From: Qipengyuania algicida
Lineage (GTDB): Bacteria; Pseudomonadota; Alphaproteobacteria; Sphingomonadales; Sphingomonadaceae
Reading direction: 5' to 3'
DNA length: 64,000 bases
Assembly (NCBI RefSeq): GCF_009828025.1
Contig: NZ_WTYA01000004.1
Location: forward strand, 124,001 to 188,000
Part shown: positions 8,066 through 16,433 of the stretch, piece after piece
Numbering within the stretch: position 1 is the stretch's first letter
Layout: every line of letters begins with the position of its first letter
Position numbers and translations under genes: made by a program
The notes under the pieces: generated by a model
What the model was told of the DNA's origin: nothing
Database searches by the model: none
What the model saw: only the letters and a program-made list of their open reading frames with translations

Positions 8066-9617
8066 CACCTATTACATAACCACTGCTATCAACTATCCCA
8101 ACGGTCGCCCGCATATCGGGCATGCCTATGAGGCGATCGCCGCCGATGTGATCGCGCGTTTCCAGCGGATGCAGGGCCGCGAGGTGCGCTTTCAGACCGG
8201 GACCGACGAGCATGGCCTCAAGATGGCTCGCAAGGCGGAGGAGCAAGGGCGGTCACCGCGTGATCTTTCTGACGAAATGTCAGGCTATTTCGGTCAGATG
8301 GATGAGGTTCTTGATATCAGCTTCGACCGCTTTATCCGGACGGTGGAACCCGAGCATCATCAAGCGAGCCAAGCGATCTGGCGCGCGATGGAGGTCGCGG
8401 GCGATCTCTATCTGGATCGCTACGAGGGTTGGTACTCCGTCCGTGACGAAGCCTACTACGACGAAAGCGAACTCGTCGACAGCGAGGGCGGGGCGCGCCT
8501 GTCGCCGCAAGGCACACCGGTCGAATGGACGGTAGAAGAAAGCTGGTTCTTCCGCCTATCCAAATATCAGGACCGACTACTCGAATTGCTGAACACACCC
8601 GGTTTTTTGGAACCGGAAAGCCGCCGCAACGAGATGATCGCATTCGTGTCGGGTGGCCTCAGGGATTTGTCGGTCAGCCGGACAAGCTTCGACTGGGGCG
8701 TTCCCGTGCCCGGAAGCGACGGGCACGTGATGTATGTGTGGGTCGATGCGCTGACCAATTATCTCACAGGGCTCGGCTATCCCGAAAACACTCCCGAATT
8801 CAGTAAATTCTGGCCCGCAAACCTGCATCTGGTCGGGAAGGATATCGTCCGCTTCCATACCGTTTACTGGCCCGCATTCCTGATGAGCGCGAACCTGCCG
8901 CTGCCGCAGAAGGTCTTCGGTCACGGCTTCATCCTCAATCGAGGGCAGAAGGAATCGAAGTCGCTTGGCAACGTCACCGATCCTATGGAACTGGCCGAAA
9001 GGTTCGGGGTCGACAATCTGCGCTACTTCCTTATGCGTGAAGTCGCCTTCGGGCAGGACGGGAGCTATTCGCCCGAAGCCATCGTCAACCGATGTAACGC
9101 GGAACTCGCCAACAGCTTTGGGAATCTCGTGCAGCGCAGCCTGTCGATGATCGCCAAGAACATGGATGGTGCGATCGAACGGTACACCCCGAACGGTGAA
9201 GATAAGGCGCTGCTTTCCAAGGTCCAGGATGCGTGCAGAACGGCTCTGCCGCGCGAGTTCGAGGGACTGGCATTCAGTCAGGGGATAGAGGTGTGGATGC
9301 AGGCAGTCTGGGCTTGCAACCAGTATGTCGACGAGCAGGCGCCATGGGCTCTGCGCAAAACCGACCCGGAGCGGATGAAGGCGGTCTTGCTGACACTCTA
9401 TATCGCCATTCGGGATCTGGCGTTGGCGATCAGGCCGGTGGTCCCGGTCAAGGCCGATGCGGTGCTCGATATGCTCGGCGTAGCGACCGACAAGCGAAGC
9501 TATCGCGATTTGGCGGATGAGAGCTGGTTCGACCAGCTCGCCGACGCTGGTCATCGTATATCGCCGCCGACGCCTGTGTTTCCGCGCCTCGAGCTTCCGG
9601 AAGCGGAGGCCGCGTAA
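8058..9617 (+). CDS. metG: Methionyl-tRNA synthetase
   Basis: The 519-residue class I synthetase charges tRNA-Met. The start at 8058 gives MADTYYITTAINYPNG; PHIGHAY near residue 20 is the HIGH motif and KESKSLGN near residue 300 is the KMSKS-loop equivalent. FQTGTDEHG, WVDALTNYL and FGHGFI are family landmarks. The short length and the lack of a four-cysteine zinc knuckle and of a C-terminal tRNA-binding (OB) domain place it with the compact alphaproteobacterial form. It overlaps holB by 8 bases and shares one base with tatD (TAATG). Confidence 0.96.
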   Translation: MADTYYITTAINYPNGRPHIGHAYEAIAADVIARFQRMQGREVRFQTGTDEHGLKMARKAEEQGRSPRDLSDEMSGYFGQMDEVLDISFDRFIRTVEPEHHQASQAIWRAMEVAGDLYLDRYEGWYSVRDEAYYDESELVDSEGGARLSPQGTPVEWTVEESWFFRLSKYQDRLLELLNTPGFLEPESRRNEMIAFVSGGLRDLSVSRTSFDWGVPVPGSDGHVMYVWVDALTNYLTGLGYPENTPEFSKFWPANLHLVGKDIVRFHTVYWPAFLMSANLPLPQKVFGHGFILNRGQKESKSLGNVTDPMELAERFGVDNLRYFLMREVAFGQDGSYSPEAIVNRCNAELANSFGNLVQRSLSMIAKNMDGAIERYTPNGEDKALLSKVQDACRTALPREFEGLAFSQGIEVWMQAVWACNQYVDEQAPWALRKTDPERMKAVLLTLYIAIRDLALAIRPVVPVKADAVLDMLGVATDKRSYRDLADESWFDQLADAGHRISPPTPVFPRLELPEAEAA

Positions 9618-10417
9618 TGCTGGTCGATAGCCACTGCCACTTGGAATATGAGGGGTTGGTCGAAGATCAGGTGGCTGTGCTCGACCGTGCGAGAAAAGCC
9701 GGTGTTGGCGCTTTCCTCAATATCTCGACAAAGCGTAGCGAATGGCAAAACGTGGTCGCCACCGCTGAGCGTGAGGACGATGTGTTCGCCAGCGTCGGCA
9801 TTCATCCGCATTGCGCAGACGATCACCAGGACATGACCTGCGACGAATTGATCGCTGCTGCCGACCATCCAAAAGTTGTTGGATTGGGCGAGACCGGTCT
9901 CGATTATTATTACGAAAAGTCCGACAGGGAGGCCCAGAAATCCCTGTTCCGCAAGCATATTGAAGTGTCGCGCCAGACCCGCCTGCCAGTCATCATCCAT
10001 ACGCGTGATGCAGAGCACGATACGGCGGCAATCCTTGCTGAGGAAATGGGGAAGGGGGCGTTTCCTGCCCTGATCCACTGCTTCACCGCTTCGGCGGATT
10101 TCGGCTTGAAGATGCTCTCGCTGGGTCTGACAATCTCGATTTCAGGTATCGTAACCTTCAAGAATGCGAAGGAATTGCAGACCTTTGCGGCAACCATCCC
10201 GGAAGATCGCTTGCTTGTCGAGACCGACAGCCCGTTTTTGGCACCCGTTCCCCACCGCGGCCGCACATGCGAACCCGGATTTGTCAGGGATACAGCTTCG
10301 TTTCTCTCCGATTTGCGCGGGGAAAGCGTGGAGCAGCTGGCAGAAGGGACAACGCGCAATTTCTATCGGCTGTTCAACAAGGCCATGCCAAAGGCGGGAT
10401 TGGCGACCCGCTCATGA
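9617..10417 (+). CDS. TatD-family hydrolase (metal-dependent DNase)
   Basis: The 266-residue TIM-barrel protein carries the TatD metal sites: DSHCHLE (His6, His8) at the N-terminus, GETGLDYYY near residue 92, HTRDAE near 128, IHCFTAS near 152 and ETDSPFL near 203. Family members are 3'-5' exonucleases/DNases for damaged DNA or D-amino acyl-tRNA-like substrates; the true substrate here is not shown by sequence. The position metG-tatD-MBL hydrolase is conserved in alphaproteobacteria. It begins one base inside the metG stop and its stop overlaps the following start (ATGA). Confidence 0.93.
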   Translation: MLVDSHCHLEYEGLVEDQVAVLDRARKAGVGAFLNISTKRSEWQNVVATAEREDDVFASVGIHPHCADDHQDMTCDELIAAADHPKVVGLGETGLDYYYEKSDREAQKSLFRKHIEVSRQTRLPVIIHTRDAEHDTAAILAEEMGKGAFPALIHCFTASADFGLKMLSLGLTISISGIVTFKNAKELQTFAATIPEDRLLVETDSPFLAPVPHRGRTCEPGFVRDTASFLSDLRGESVEQLAEGTTRNFYRLFNKAMPKAGLATRS

Positions 10418-11181
10418 AAATGCTGATGTTGGGTTCCGGAACCTCCACCGGCGTCCCGCGGGTGGGGAATGATTGGGGTGCCTGCGATCCCGAAGAACCA
10501 CGCAATCGCCGGACGCGGGTATCTGTGCTGATTTCCAACGACGCAGGCCAGAGGATCCTCATCGACACGTCGACCGACTTGCGCCAGCAATTGCTCGCGC
10601 ATCGCGTCGACCATCTCGACGCAGTGTTATGGACCCACGATCACGCCGACCACTGTCATGGGATCGATGATCTCCGGGTGCTGCGCTACGGACGCAGCAA
10701 TCCATTACCCGGATTTGCCAACACATATACGGTGTCGCAGCTAAAACGCCGATTCGATTATATTTTCGATGGTCAGCATGGCTATCCGTCGATCGTCGAT
10801 ATCAAACCATTAGGCCAAACGCCGCTGATTGCCGGTTTTGCGGTCGAAGCAGTCGATATGCCACATGGCCCGGCAAGGAGCACGGGATACCGACTGGAGG
10901 CAGACGGTGCGACAATTGTCTATGCCACCGATTTCAGCGAAATCACTAGCGAGATGATTGCCTGCTTCGACGGCGCCGATATCCTCATATGTGACTGCCT
11001 CCGGCGAAAACCGCACCCGACGCATGCACATCTCGACATGGCGCTCGAATTGGCGGAACGAACGCAAGCTGCTCGTCTGGTCCTGACACATCTCGACAAG
11101 AGCATGGATTATCGTAGCCTGTGCCAGGAAGTGCCGGAACACGTCACGGTCGGGTTCGACGGGTTGGAGATCACCGCATGA
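10414..11181 (+). CDS. MBL-fold metallo-hydrolase (PhnP/YcbX-like)
   Basis: The 255-residue protein begins MKMLMLGSGTSTGVPR, typical of the PhnP-like branch of metallo-beta-lactamase-fold phosphodiesterases. THDHADHCHGID near residue 73 is the HxHxDH zinc motif; later ligands are the Asp in YATDFSE and the His in LTHLDKSM. PhnP itself is a cyclic phosphodiesterase, but members in this operon setting have no agreed substrate. It overlaps tatD by ATGA and the next small gene by ATGA. Family assignment is secure, function inferred. Confidence 0.88.
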   Translation: MKMLMLGSGTSTGVPRVGNDWGACDPEEPRNRRTRVSVLISNDAGQRILIDTSTDLRQQLLAHRVDHLDAVLWTHDHADHCHGIDDLRVLRYGRSNPLPGFANTYTVSQLKRRFDYIFDGQHGYPSIVDIKPLGQTPLIAGFAVEAVDMPHGPARSTGYRLEADGATIVYATDFSEITSEMIACFDGADILICDCLRRKPHPTHAHLDMALELAERTQAARLVLTHLDKSMDYRSLCQEVPEHVTVGFDGLEITA

Positions 11182-11348
11182 ATGAATTTGCGATCGTCAG
11201 AATTATCTCGCTCGTCGGGTTCCTCGTATTGGCGATGAGCGCTTTGAACGCACGCCGGATTGGACTGCGTAAAGGTGCCACGATGGCGCTGGCTTGGGCG
11301 GCCATTTTCGTCCTCGTGGCGCTTGTGATAACTGCGATCGACCACTGA
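11178..11348 (+). CDS. Small 56-residue membrane protein
   Basis: The product starts MNEFAIVRIISLVG and has two hydrophobic segments (residues about 5-20 and 34-52) separated by a basic turn (NARRIGLRKG), so it should be a two-pass hairpin in the inner membrane with the basic loop in the cytoplasm. The start overlaps the MBL gene's stop as ATGA, which argues that it is truly translated. I do not recognise a named family. It closes the operon that starts with the wall enzymes at 4170. Confidence 0.7.
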   Translation: MNEFAIVRIISLVGFLVLAMSALNARRIGLRKGATMALAWAAIFVLVALVITAIDH

Positions 11349-11369
11349 CGCTCATCTCCGACATTTAAC

Positions 11370-11383
11370 ATAATATATATTAT
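11370..11383. promoter_or_regulatory. AT-rich palindrome in the mazG leader
   Basis: ATAATATATATTAT is a perfect 14-base palindrome in an AT-rich patch (11363-11385) that stands out in this GC-rich DNA, 22 bases before the mazG start. It may include the -10 region of the mazG promoter or be a binding site. No clear -35 element was found at the proper distance. Confidence 0.35.
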
Positions 11384-11405
11384 CATTCCAGTATTGCGCT
11401 AACAC

Positions 11406-12179
11406 ATGTCCGAAGCTGCAGACAAAATCCTTCGCCTCCTCTCGATAATGGCGCGACTGCGGGCCCCCGATCGGGGTTGCGAATGGGATCTCGCGCAGGA
11501 TTTTGAGACGATTGCGCCATATACGATAGAAGAAGCGTATGAGGTCGCCGACGCTATTGAGCGCGGTGACATGGATGATTTACGCGAGGAACTTGGCGAT
11601 TTGCTGTTTCAGGTCGTGTTCCATTCCCGCATGGCTCAGGAAGCCGGACATTTCGATTTTGCCGATGTTGCACAGTCAATTTCCGCCAAGATGGAGGATC
11701 GCCACCCTCATATCTTCGGCGATCAAGATGGCGTTATGAGTGACCATCGGTGGGAAAATATCAAGCAAACCGAGCGTTTAGCCAAGGGCGCTTCAAGTTC
11801 GATGGACGGCGTCGCACGCGCCTTGCCGGCATTGCTCCGGGCTCAAAAACTCCAGAAGCGTGCAGCGAGAGATGGGTTTGACTGGCCCGATAAAGCCGGA
11901 CCTGAAGCAAAAATCCTCGAGGAGATGGAGGAGCTTGCCGAGGCGTCTGACGAGACAGTCGAGGAAGAGGCTGGTGATCTGCTGTTCGCGGCGGTCAATC
12001 TCGTCCGAGCATACGGACTCGATGCCGAGCAAGCCTTGCGCAAGGCAAACGACAAGTTTGAACGCCGATATCGTGCGATGGAGGATCTTGCACAAGGCAG
12101 CTTCGCCAAGCTTGAATTGGATGACCAGGGCGCGCTGTGGGAAGCGGTCAAGGCAAAAGGTCACTTCGATGCTTCGTAG
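11406..12179 (+). CDS. mazG: Nucleoside triphosphate pyrophosphohydrolase
   Basis: The 257-residue protein hydrolyses NTPs to NMP and pyrophosphate and is thought to clean damaged nucleotides or moderate (p)ppGpp. It has the two tandem MazG domains of the full-length enzyme: the first with EEAYEVADAI and REELGDLLFQVVFHSR (residues about 38-75), the second with LEEMEELAEA and EEAGDLLFAAVN (about 176-205), the paired E-x2-E and E-x2-D metal motifs. KMEDRHPHIFGD and WENIKQTER lie between. The first gene after the 4170-11348 operon, from which it is separated by 57 AT-rich bases, so it probably has its own promoter. It overlaps the convergent sulfotransferase gene by 19 bases. Confidence 0.95.
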   Translation: MSEAADKILRLLSIMARLRAPDRGCEWDLAQDFETIAPYTIEEAYEVADAIERGDMDDLREELGDLLFQVVFHSRMAQEAGHFDFADVAQSISAKMEDRHPHIFGDQDGVMSDHRWENIKQTERLAKGASSSMDGVARALPALLRAQKLQKRAARDGFDWPDKAGPEAKILEEMEELAEASDETVEEEAGDLLFAAVNLVRAYGLDAEQALRKANDKFERRYRAMEDLAQGSFAKLELDDQGALWEAVKAKGHFDAS

Positions 12180-12922
12180 AGTTTGCGCCAAACGAGCGCA
12201 TCTTCCTGCGATTGACGCCTGATTGTTGGCACGACGATCTTCGCTGCAGGATCGAGGTCAACTCCAATGTAGCCAGCGACCGCGAGGATTGCCTTTTCGG
12301 GATCAGCAATCAGATCTTCATACCACAATACCAACGGCTCGATATGCAGATCCTGCGACATCCGGTCCCAGGCAGCCTCCTGGCTCTTCAAGATTGCTCC
12401 AGCTCGCTCGATCGCCTGGAAGGAATACTCGGCATTCACCCCCTGCCCTAGCTCCTCCTGTTCCCGCCTCCAGCGGCCACTCATCATCGCGCGCGCATAG
12501 GAGATTGCATGGGCGGCTGTGTCACGTCGTTTCAGCTGGACAACTCGCGCCTTTCCACCGCCGGGAAGCAAGAATCGCATTACTTTGTTCAGAAGTGTGG
12601 GGTTGGATTTTCCCAGTTCCTCGAACTGCGCTGGAAACCCCTTCACGCCGAACACACCATTGGGTGACGTGCGATAGCGCAGCAGATGCGTCCAGAGTTC
12701 GTCCTGAAGAGCGGGCGTTGAAATCTTCCCCTGCGGACCTTGCTGCTCGTAATTGAAATATTCAAGCGGAGAGCCCAGCACACCGGTTTCCCAAAGCAGG
12801 TGCGCCAACAGCGAACTGCCGGTTCGTGGAACACTCGCCAACAAATAAGGACGCCAAAAATTTCCAGTAAAAACCGGAAAGTCGAAGCGCCTTTCGTGAC
12901 CGGTGGTTAAACTTTCGGACAT
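12161..12922 (-). CDS. Stf0-type sulfotransferase
   Basis: The 253-residue protein looks like a PAPS-dependent sulfotransferase of the Stf0 group known from trehalose sulfation in mycobacteria. The 5'-phosphosulfate-binding loop is ASVPRTGSSLLAHLL (residues about 29-43), with LGSPLEYFN following as in Stf0, and the 3'-phosphate-binding region is VQLKRRDTAAHAISYARA. The C-terminal LWYEDLIADP and the basic RRQSQ stretch fit the family. No PAPS synthesis or glycolipid genes are nearby, so the acceptor is unknown. The ATG at 12922 is preferred over the TTG at 12925. It converges on mazG with a 19-base overlap. Confidence 0.82.
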   Translation of the reverse strand: MSESLTTGHERRFDFPVFTGNFWRPYLLASVPRTGSSLLAHLLWETGVLGSPLEYFNYEQQGPQGKISTPALQDELWTHLLRYRTSPNGVFGVKGFPAQFEELGKSNPTLLNKVMRFLLPGGGKARVVQLKRRDTAAHAISYARAMMSGRWRREQEELGQGVNAEYSFQAIERAGAILKSQEAAWDRMSQDLHIEPLVLWYEDLIADPEKAILAVAGYIGVDLDPAAKIVVPTIRRQSQEDALVWRKLYEASK

Positions 12923-12952
12923 CAACCTATCGCGCAGCGGGCTGCAGTCAGG

Positions 12953-14305
12953 TTAAGCATCTGCATTCGAGGTCAGAGCATTGAAGCGGTTGTAATCCTT
13001 GGGTGTCATCCGCACGGTAAGGGAGTTTTGCATTTCCCCGGCACCCGAAAGCTCTTCCGACAGCACCTGACCGTGCTGGTGCAGCCATGCCAGCCGCCTG
13101 CCGTCGTCTATCGGAATCTGAATGCGATATTCCCTGGCATCCTGCGTCAGCAGGACGTCCATACGCTCGATAAGATCGTCGAGCCCAAAACTGGTACGCG
13201 CTGAGATCGGCACAATGGCTGAGGTGTCTGATTGGAGATCAAGCAAGTCCATCCGCTGATCAGGCTCGATCAAATCCCACTTGTTCCATGCTTCCAGGAT
13301 CGGGATGGTAGTGCCGTCCCCTTCTCCACCCACAATCCCCATATCGGCAAGGACATTGAGCACTTGCTGCTTCTGCGCAGCTGCGTCGGGGTTCGCCATA
13401 TCACGAACGTGGACGATGAGATTGGCGGCCGTCACCTCTTCGAGTGTAGCCCTGAAGGCGGCGACGAGCTGGGTCGGCAGGTCTGAAATGAAACCAACCG
13501 TATCGGACAGGATCGCCTTTTCCACGCCGGGCAGTGCAATTGCACGCATTGTCGGATCGAGCGTGGCGAATAGCAAATCCTGCGCCACGACATCGGACCC
13601 GGTCAAGGCATTGAACAGCGTTGATTTTCCCGCATTGGTGTACCCCACCAATGCTATAACTGGCCATGGCGCACGTTCGCGCCGCTCGCGATGCAGACCG
13701 CGTGTCTTGCGAACCTGTTCGAGCTCCCTGCGCAGACGCCCCATCCGCTGGCGGATCATGCGCCGATCGGCTTCGATCTGCGTTTCCCCCGGCCCTCCGA
13801 GGAAACCGAAACCACCACGCTGGCGCTCAAGGTGGGTCCATGACCGCACAAGTCGACTTTGCTGGTAGTCGAGGTGGGCCAACTCGACTTGGAGGCGCCC
13901 CTCGGCCGTCACCGCTCGTTCTCCGAAGATCTCGAGGATCAGGCCAGTCCGGTCGATGACCTTGCGTTTGACGCGGTCTTCGAGATTGCGTTGCTGAATC
14001 GCGCTCAGCGCACCGTCCACGACGACAAGATCGATCGCATCCTGCTCACATGCCACACCGATGTTCTCAACCTGTCCGGATCCGAACAAGGTGTTGGGAC
14101 GCACATCGCGTACCGGCACGATAGACGATGCGGCGATCTCCAGACCAATCGCCAGCGCGAGACCTTGCGCTTCTGCAAGCCTAGCTTCGGCATCAAGATC
14201 GTAAGCCTGACCGCGAATATCCGGGCAAACTACGAGCGCGCGCGCACCGCGCGTTACCTCGCCAATATCGTCATCACCGAAATTCAGTTGTCGTCGCCTT
14301 CCCAA
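12953..14305 (-). CDS. hflX: GTPase HflX
   Basis: This ribosome-associated GTPase (450 residues as called) splits stalled or heat-damaged 70S ribosomes. The HflX-specific N-terminal domain contains [11 protein letters not shown] and [14 protein letters not shown], then the glycine-rich [15 protein letters not shown] linker and a helical region with basic residues. The G domain has G1 [10 protein letters not shown]3 DTVGF and G4 NKWD. The start is uncertain: the only reasonable codon is TTG at 14305, which overlaps the hfq stop by 22 bases, and no ATG occurs before the conserved ARALVVCPD. hfq-hflX pairing is conserved in many Proteobacteria. Confidence 0.93.
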   Translation of the reverse strand: MGRRRQLNFGDDDIGEVTRGARALVVCPDIRGQAYDLDAEARLAEAQGLALAIGLEIAASSIVPVRDVRPNTLFGSGQVENIGVACEQDAIDLVVVDGALSAIQQRNLEDRVKRKVIDRTGLILEIFGERAVTAEGRLQVELAHLDYQQSRLVRSWTHLERQRGGFGFLGGPGETQIEADRRMIRQRMGRLRRELEQVRKTRGLHRERRERAPWPVIALVGYTNAGKSTLFNALTGSDVVAQDLLFATLDPTMRAIALPGVEKAILSDTVGFISDLPTQLVAAFRATLEEVTAANLIVHVRDMANPDAAAQKQQVLNVLADMGIVGGEGDGTTIPILEAWNKWDLIEPDQRMDLLDLQSDTSAIVPISARTSFGLDDLIERMDVLLTQDAREYRIQIPIDDGRRLAWLHQHGQVLSEELSGAGEMQNSLTVRMTPKDYNRFNALTSNADA

Positions 14306-14865
14306 TCATCACTCAAATCCACTGCAGTGGCTGGCTGAATGGTCGAGACAGCATGCTTGTAGGCGAGTTGTACATAACCGTCGCGCTCGAGCAGCATGCA
14401 GAACAGGTCATAAGCTGCGATCTTGCCCTGCAGCATCACGCCATTAACCAGGAACATCGTAACCTGCGCCTCAGCCTCGCTCACCCGGCTCAGGAACACG
14501 TCCTGCAACAAGCGCTGCTTGTTCGTCTGCGCTTGGCTCGAAAACTGGGCGGCATCGATAGGAATGCCGGGCATGATCGTTGAAATGGCGTGTTTGTAGA
14601 CGAGCTGCGATTGGCCGTCCCGCCGTAGCAGGATCGAGAAATTGTCAAACCAGGTGACAATACCCTGAAGCTTGACCCCCTTGACAAGGAACATCGTCAC
14701 AGGAGCCTTGTTCTTGCGCAGCAGGTTGAGAAACGCGTCCTGCAAGCTCGCCTGCTTGGACGACACAGCAACCTTGCTCTGCTTGGGAGATTTGGATTCT
14801 TCCTTGGGAGCCTCCTCGCTCGACGCGGGTTTCACTCTGACGGATAGTGTTTTTCCACCGGACAT
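14284..14865 (-). CDS. hfq: Tandem (double-domain) RNA chaperone Hfq
   Basis: The 193-residue protein carries two complete Hfq/Sm domains after a charged 36-residue leader. Domain 1 (about 37-104) keeps [32 protein letters not shown] and YKHAIST; domain 2 (about 113-182) keeps [25 protein letters not shown] and YKHAVST. Canonical Hfq is a hexamer of single domains of about 70-100 residues, so three copies of this chain could form a pseudo-hexamer. The proximal-face Gln, Lys and His (LQD, YKH) survive in both halves. The basic rim (RKNK in domain 1) becomes SEAEA in domain 2. The C-terminus is acidic ([11 protein letters not shown]). The start at 14865 avoids an unlikely 34-residue extension. 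It lies between ntrX and hflX. Confidence 0.92.
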   Translation of the reverse strand: MSGGKTLSVRVKPASSEEAPKEESKSPKQSKVAVSSKQASLQDAFLNLLRKNKAPVTMFLVKGVKLQGIVTWFDNFSILLRRDGQSQLVYKHAISTIMPGIPIDAAQFSSQAQTNKQRLLQDVFLSRVSEAEAQVTMFLVNGVMLQGKIAAYDLFCMLLERDGYVQLAYKHAVSTIQPATAVDLSDDWEGDDN

Positions 14866-14889
14866 TTGTGCACTGCCTTCCCGTTGTTG

Positions 14890-14915
14890 GTGCCCTATCC
14901 CGCAGGAAGGGGCAC
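14890..14915 (-). terminator. Hairpin between ntrX and hfq
   Basis: On the minus strand GTGCCC and GGGCAC (6 bp, positions 14910-14915 with 14890-14895) enclose an inner TTCC/GGGA pairing. It sits in the 180-base gap after ntrX and 25 bases before hfq. It has no T-run, so it may be a weak or factor-dependent terminator of the ntr operon or a structure in the hfq leader. The remainder of 14866-15045 shows nothing else I can name. Confidence 0.3.
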
Positions 14916-15045
14916 GATCTGGAGAACCAATGGCACGCAGGCCAGCGAATCTCCGCATTCTCACCAATTATGGCGATCTCTGCTTCGTTCGCCAACGGTC
15001 TTTACCCTATCACGTTCCACAGCTGCAGTTTCAGCTTCAGAGAGA

Positions 15046-16431
15046 TCAGGAGCTTTTGTCGGTTTCCTTACGATCCACCATGCCGAGCAGTTTCAGTTTG
15101 CGGTGCAGTGCAGAGCGTTCCATCCCGATAAACGTCGCGGTTTTCGAGATATTGCCGGAAAATCGACGGATCTGAACGGTGAGATACTCTCGTTCGAAAT
15201 TCTCGCGCGCTTCACGCAAGGGCGCCCCCATCAAGGAAGTCAGAGCACCGCCGTTTCCGCCCTTCCCTTCCACTATCTCACCTCCGAGCATGTCAGGCTC
15301 AATCACGTCTAGCTTGTCGCGCGGCGTCAGGATGACTGCCCGCTCAACCACATTGCGCAACTGGCGGACGTTTCCGGGCCAGTCATAAGCCTGCAGCGCG
15401 GCAATCGCCTCGTCGCTCACCTGAGGCGGTTTCAACCCCTGTTCGGCTGCGTGTCGCGCGAAGAAGTGTTCGGTCAGCGGTGGGATATCTTCTCGCCGCT
15501 CAGCCAAAGACGGGATCGAAACCGGGACGACATTGAGACGGTAGAACAGATCCTCACGGAAGTTCTTCTCCTCCATTTCCTTGTTGAGATCGCGCGCGCT
15601 CGATGAAACCACACGAACGTCAACGGCAATCTGGCGGGTTCCACCCATCCGCACGAAGCTCTGTTCAGTCAGTACCCGCAGGATTCGCGCTTGCGTGGAA
15701 AGAGGCATATCCGCCACTTCATCGAGATAGAGCGTTCCGCCGTCGGCAAGTTCGAGCAGGCCTGCACGTACCAGCTTGCCGTCCTGCTCCTCGCCAAACA
15801 GTTCCTGTTCGAAGCGTTCGGGCGTGATCCGGGCAGAATTGACGATAACAAAGGGCTTGTCAGCTCTTGGACTCCACGCGTGAAGAAGCCGCGCAGCCAC
15901 TTCCTTTCCAGCCCCCGCAGGCCCGGAAATGAGCACTCTACTGCCTGTGCCTGCCACGCGCTTCAGGGTCGCACGCACCGCATTGATCGCTGCACTGTTG
16001 CCGGTAAACTCGTCCCCGATCGGGGTTTCGGTCCTAAGCTGAGTGTTCTCCCGGCGCAAACGCTCGGTTTCAGTAGCCCGCGCGACGAGATGAAGTAGCT
16101 TTTCCGCTTCGAACGGCTTTTCGATAAAGTCGACGGCCCCGCGGCTTACCGCAGAAACGGCAGTGTCGATATTTCCATGTCCGGAAAAGATGATGACCGG
16201 CAGATCTGGTTCACGCGACTTGATTTCGTCTAGCACTTCTAGCCCGTCCATTGGACTTCCGTGCAGCCATACGTCGAGCAGCACCAGGCTCGGGCGTTTA
16301 CGGTCGATTTCATCTAGCGCCGAAGAACTGTCGCCGGCGGTCCGGCATTCATAACCGTCGTCGCTCAATACCCCGGCAACGAGCTCGCGAATGTCTCGCT
16401 CGTCGTCGACGACCAGGATTTCCAATGCCAT
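15046..16431 (-). CDS. ntrX: Nitrogen response regulator NtrX
   Basis: The 461-residue regulator pairs with NtrY. Residues 1-120 are a receiver domain with acidic Asp9/Asp10, phospho-acceptor Asp53 in LVLLDVW and a Lys in IEKPFE. The AAA+ domain keeps a Walker A-like GPAGAGKE and LYLDEVADMP, but the GAFTGA loop that contacts sigma-54 is absent, with EEQDGKLVRAG in its place; this is known for alphaproteobacterial NtrX and suggests action with sigma-70 rather than sigma-54. The C-terminal Fis-type helix-turn-helix is NISKTATFIGMERSALHRKL. It starts 2 bases after the ntrY stop, so both are one operon. Confidence 0.95.
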   Translation of the reverse strand: MALEILVVDDERDIRELVAGVLSDDGYECRTAGDSSSALDEIDRKRPSLVLLDVWLHGSPMDGLEVLDEIKSREPDLPVIIFSGHGNIDTAVSAVSRGAVDFIEKPFEAEKLLHLVARATETERLRRENTQLRTETPIGDEFTGNSAAINAVRATLKRVAGTGSRVLISGPAGAGKEVAARLLHAWSPRADKPFVIVNSARITPERFEQELFGEEQDGKLVRAGLLELADGGTLYLDEVADMPLSTQARILRVLTEQSFVRMGGTRQIAVDVRVVSSSARDLNKEMEEKNFREDLFYRLNVVPVSIPSLAERREDIPPLTEHFFARHAAEQGLKPPQVSDEAIAALQAYDWPGNVRQLRNVVERAVILTPRDKLDVIEPDMLGGEIVEGKGGNGGALTSLMGAPLREARENFEREYLTVQIRRFSGNISKTATFIGMERSALHRKLKLLGMVDRKETDKSS

Positions 16432-16433
16432 AA

